From CALUTH01 sp964452495 (GTDB lineage: Bacteria > Cyanobacteriota > Vampirovibrionia > Gastranaerophilales > Gastranaerophilaceae), in assembly GCA_964452495.1 (NCBI GenBank), contig CAYVMC010000016.1:1-44290 (forward strand): a stretch of 44,290 nt of DNA, written 5' to 3'. Under the pieces are notes generated by a model. That model saw only the letters and a list, made by a program, of their open reading frames with translations, was not told where the DNA came from and did not search any database. Position 1 is the first letter of the stretch; each line of letters begins with the position of its first letter. The position numbers and the translations under genes are program-made. Of the stretch, positions 43,734 to 44,290 are shown piece by piece.

Positions 43734-44290
43734 TTAGTCCAGGACAGTGCCATCGGGCTGATACTCTACCGACCGTATTTTGTTGCCATCTGCATCGTAT
43801 TCATAATCCAAGAAAAACAGCACGCTGCCATCTGAGTTATACCATATCTTCCGCGTTTTATTTCCGTCTGCATCGTATTTATAATCACAGAAGTCTTCCA
43901 CGCTGCCATCTGAGTTATACCATATCTCCCGCGTTTTATTTCCGGCTGTGTCGTAGTCATACCCCCTGAACCTACAAATGCCTGAGTCATACTCTATCTC
44001 CCGCGTTTTATTTCCGGCTGTGTCGTAGTCATAATCATAGAATTTATCCACGCTGCCATTTGAGTTATAATCTATCTCCCGCGTTTTATTTCCGGCTGTG
44101 TCGTAGTCATAATCATTGAACCAATTCACGCTGCCATCTGACTTACACCATATCTCACGCGTTTTATTTCCGGCTGCGTCGTAGTCATAATCTTTGAAGG
44201 AAATCACGTCGCCATATGAGTAATACTTTATCTCACGCGTGTTATTTCCGGCTGTGTCGTATTTATAATCATTGAATTCATCCACGATGC
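43734..44290 (-). CDS. YD/RHS-type repeat protein, 5' end outside the window
   Basis: The frame is open to the window edge; a GTG at 44285 is in frame but is probably not the start. Seven units with consensus YDYDTAGNKTREI followed by YNSDGSV and about six variable residues, 26 residues (78 bp) each, match YD repeats of the RHS family, whose strands wind into a shell or extended beta-sheet on the cell surface. One unit (near 43960-44000, EYDSGICRFRG) is shortened. The array runs to within about 8 residues of the stop, so no C-terminal RHS core or toxin domain follows. The DNA repeat is well conserved. Role unknown; surface location inferred. Confidence 0.75.
   Translation of the reverse strand, partial: IVDEFNDYKYDTAGNNTREIKYYSYGDVISFKDYDYDAAGNKTREIWCKSDGSVNWFNDYDYDTAGNKTREIDYNSNGSVDKFYDYDYDTAGNKTREIEYDSGICRFRGYDYDTAGNKTREIWYNSDGSVEDFCDYKYDADGNKTRKIWYNSDGSVLFFLDYEYDADGNKIRSVEYQPDGTVLD
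43770..44285 (-). repeat. Tandem 78-bp repeats encoding YD units
   Basis: Seven direct repeats; the CGCGTTTTATTTCCGGCTG core (+ strand) recurs with one or two changes per unit, pointing to recent amplification or homogenisation. Confidence 0.85.

Noticed and set aside
43655..43969. Plus-strand open frame opposite the YD repeats
   Set aside because: It mirrors the 78-bp repeat of the minus-strand gene and starts inside the terminator region.
1..44290. tRNA, rRNA, CRISPR arrays, transposase or integrase genes
   Set aside because: No cloverleaf signatures, spaced identical short repeats with unique spacers, or recombinase motifs were found by eye; a covariance-model and profile search would be needed to exclude short RNAs.

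Overview
The window looks like a chromosomal segment of a low-GC, double-membraned, non-photosynthetic relative of cyanobacteria. My best guess is a gut Gastranaerophilales member (Vampirovibrionia/Melainabacteria). This is an inference from gene content: an outer-membrane autotransporter, an SLH-domain envelope protein, a DUF2993 protein next to a GerMN protein, an R3H/SpoIIIAA-type (Ycf45-like) ATPase, a Ycf63/MlaE permease, a GH57 enzyme with GlgA and a GlgP-like protein for glycogen, and several Asn-rich proteins of no recognised family. No rRNA, tRNA, CRISPR array, transposase or integrase was seen.

Layout. 1-2.6 kb: 3' part of a large autotransporter with Pmp-like GGAI/FxxN repeats. 2.8-22.4 kb: mostly housekeeping genes, namely pnp, mgtE, argS, pheT with an SH3-like exported protein, a 52-codon small gene, alr, ilvE-mlaE-gatD, der, radA-rsmE-cca and the R3H ATPase. 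22.6-27.0 kb: an accessory block of three AAA-type genes, two of them near-copies and one with a broken P-loop, bounded by a perfect 91-bp direct repeat that is the 3' end of glgA. 26.9-32.9 kb: glgA, an internally duplicated membrane protein and the GH57 enzyme. 33.1-35.5 kb: a possible papain-like cysteine peptidase and a stand-alone Toprim protein. 35.5-38.3 kb: a tightly overlapping minus-strand operon of DUF2993, GerMN, HicB-like, RimI-like and BioY-like genes. 38.4-43.3 kb: the SLH protein behind a strong promoter, a helical Asn/Glu-rich protein, and a short GlgP-like protein. 43.7 kb to the end: a YD/RHS-type repeat protein cut by the window edge.

Together the genes cover RNA turnover, translation, envelope biogenesis and glycogen metabolism (synthase, probable branching enzyme, phosphorylase-like protein). 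The most unusual points are: (1) the AAA trio between copies of the glgA 3' end; (2) stepwise decay of ATPase motifs across the trio; (3) a recurrent -10 box exactly 6 nt before the ATG of five genes (mgtE, alr, der, radA, DUF2993), which predicts leaderless mRNAs; (4) a GlgP-like protein with Ser where the PLP lysine is expected; and (5) a shared N-terminal layout in several unrecognised proteins. Most transcription units end in clear intrinsic terminators.
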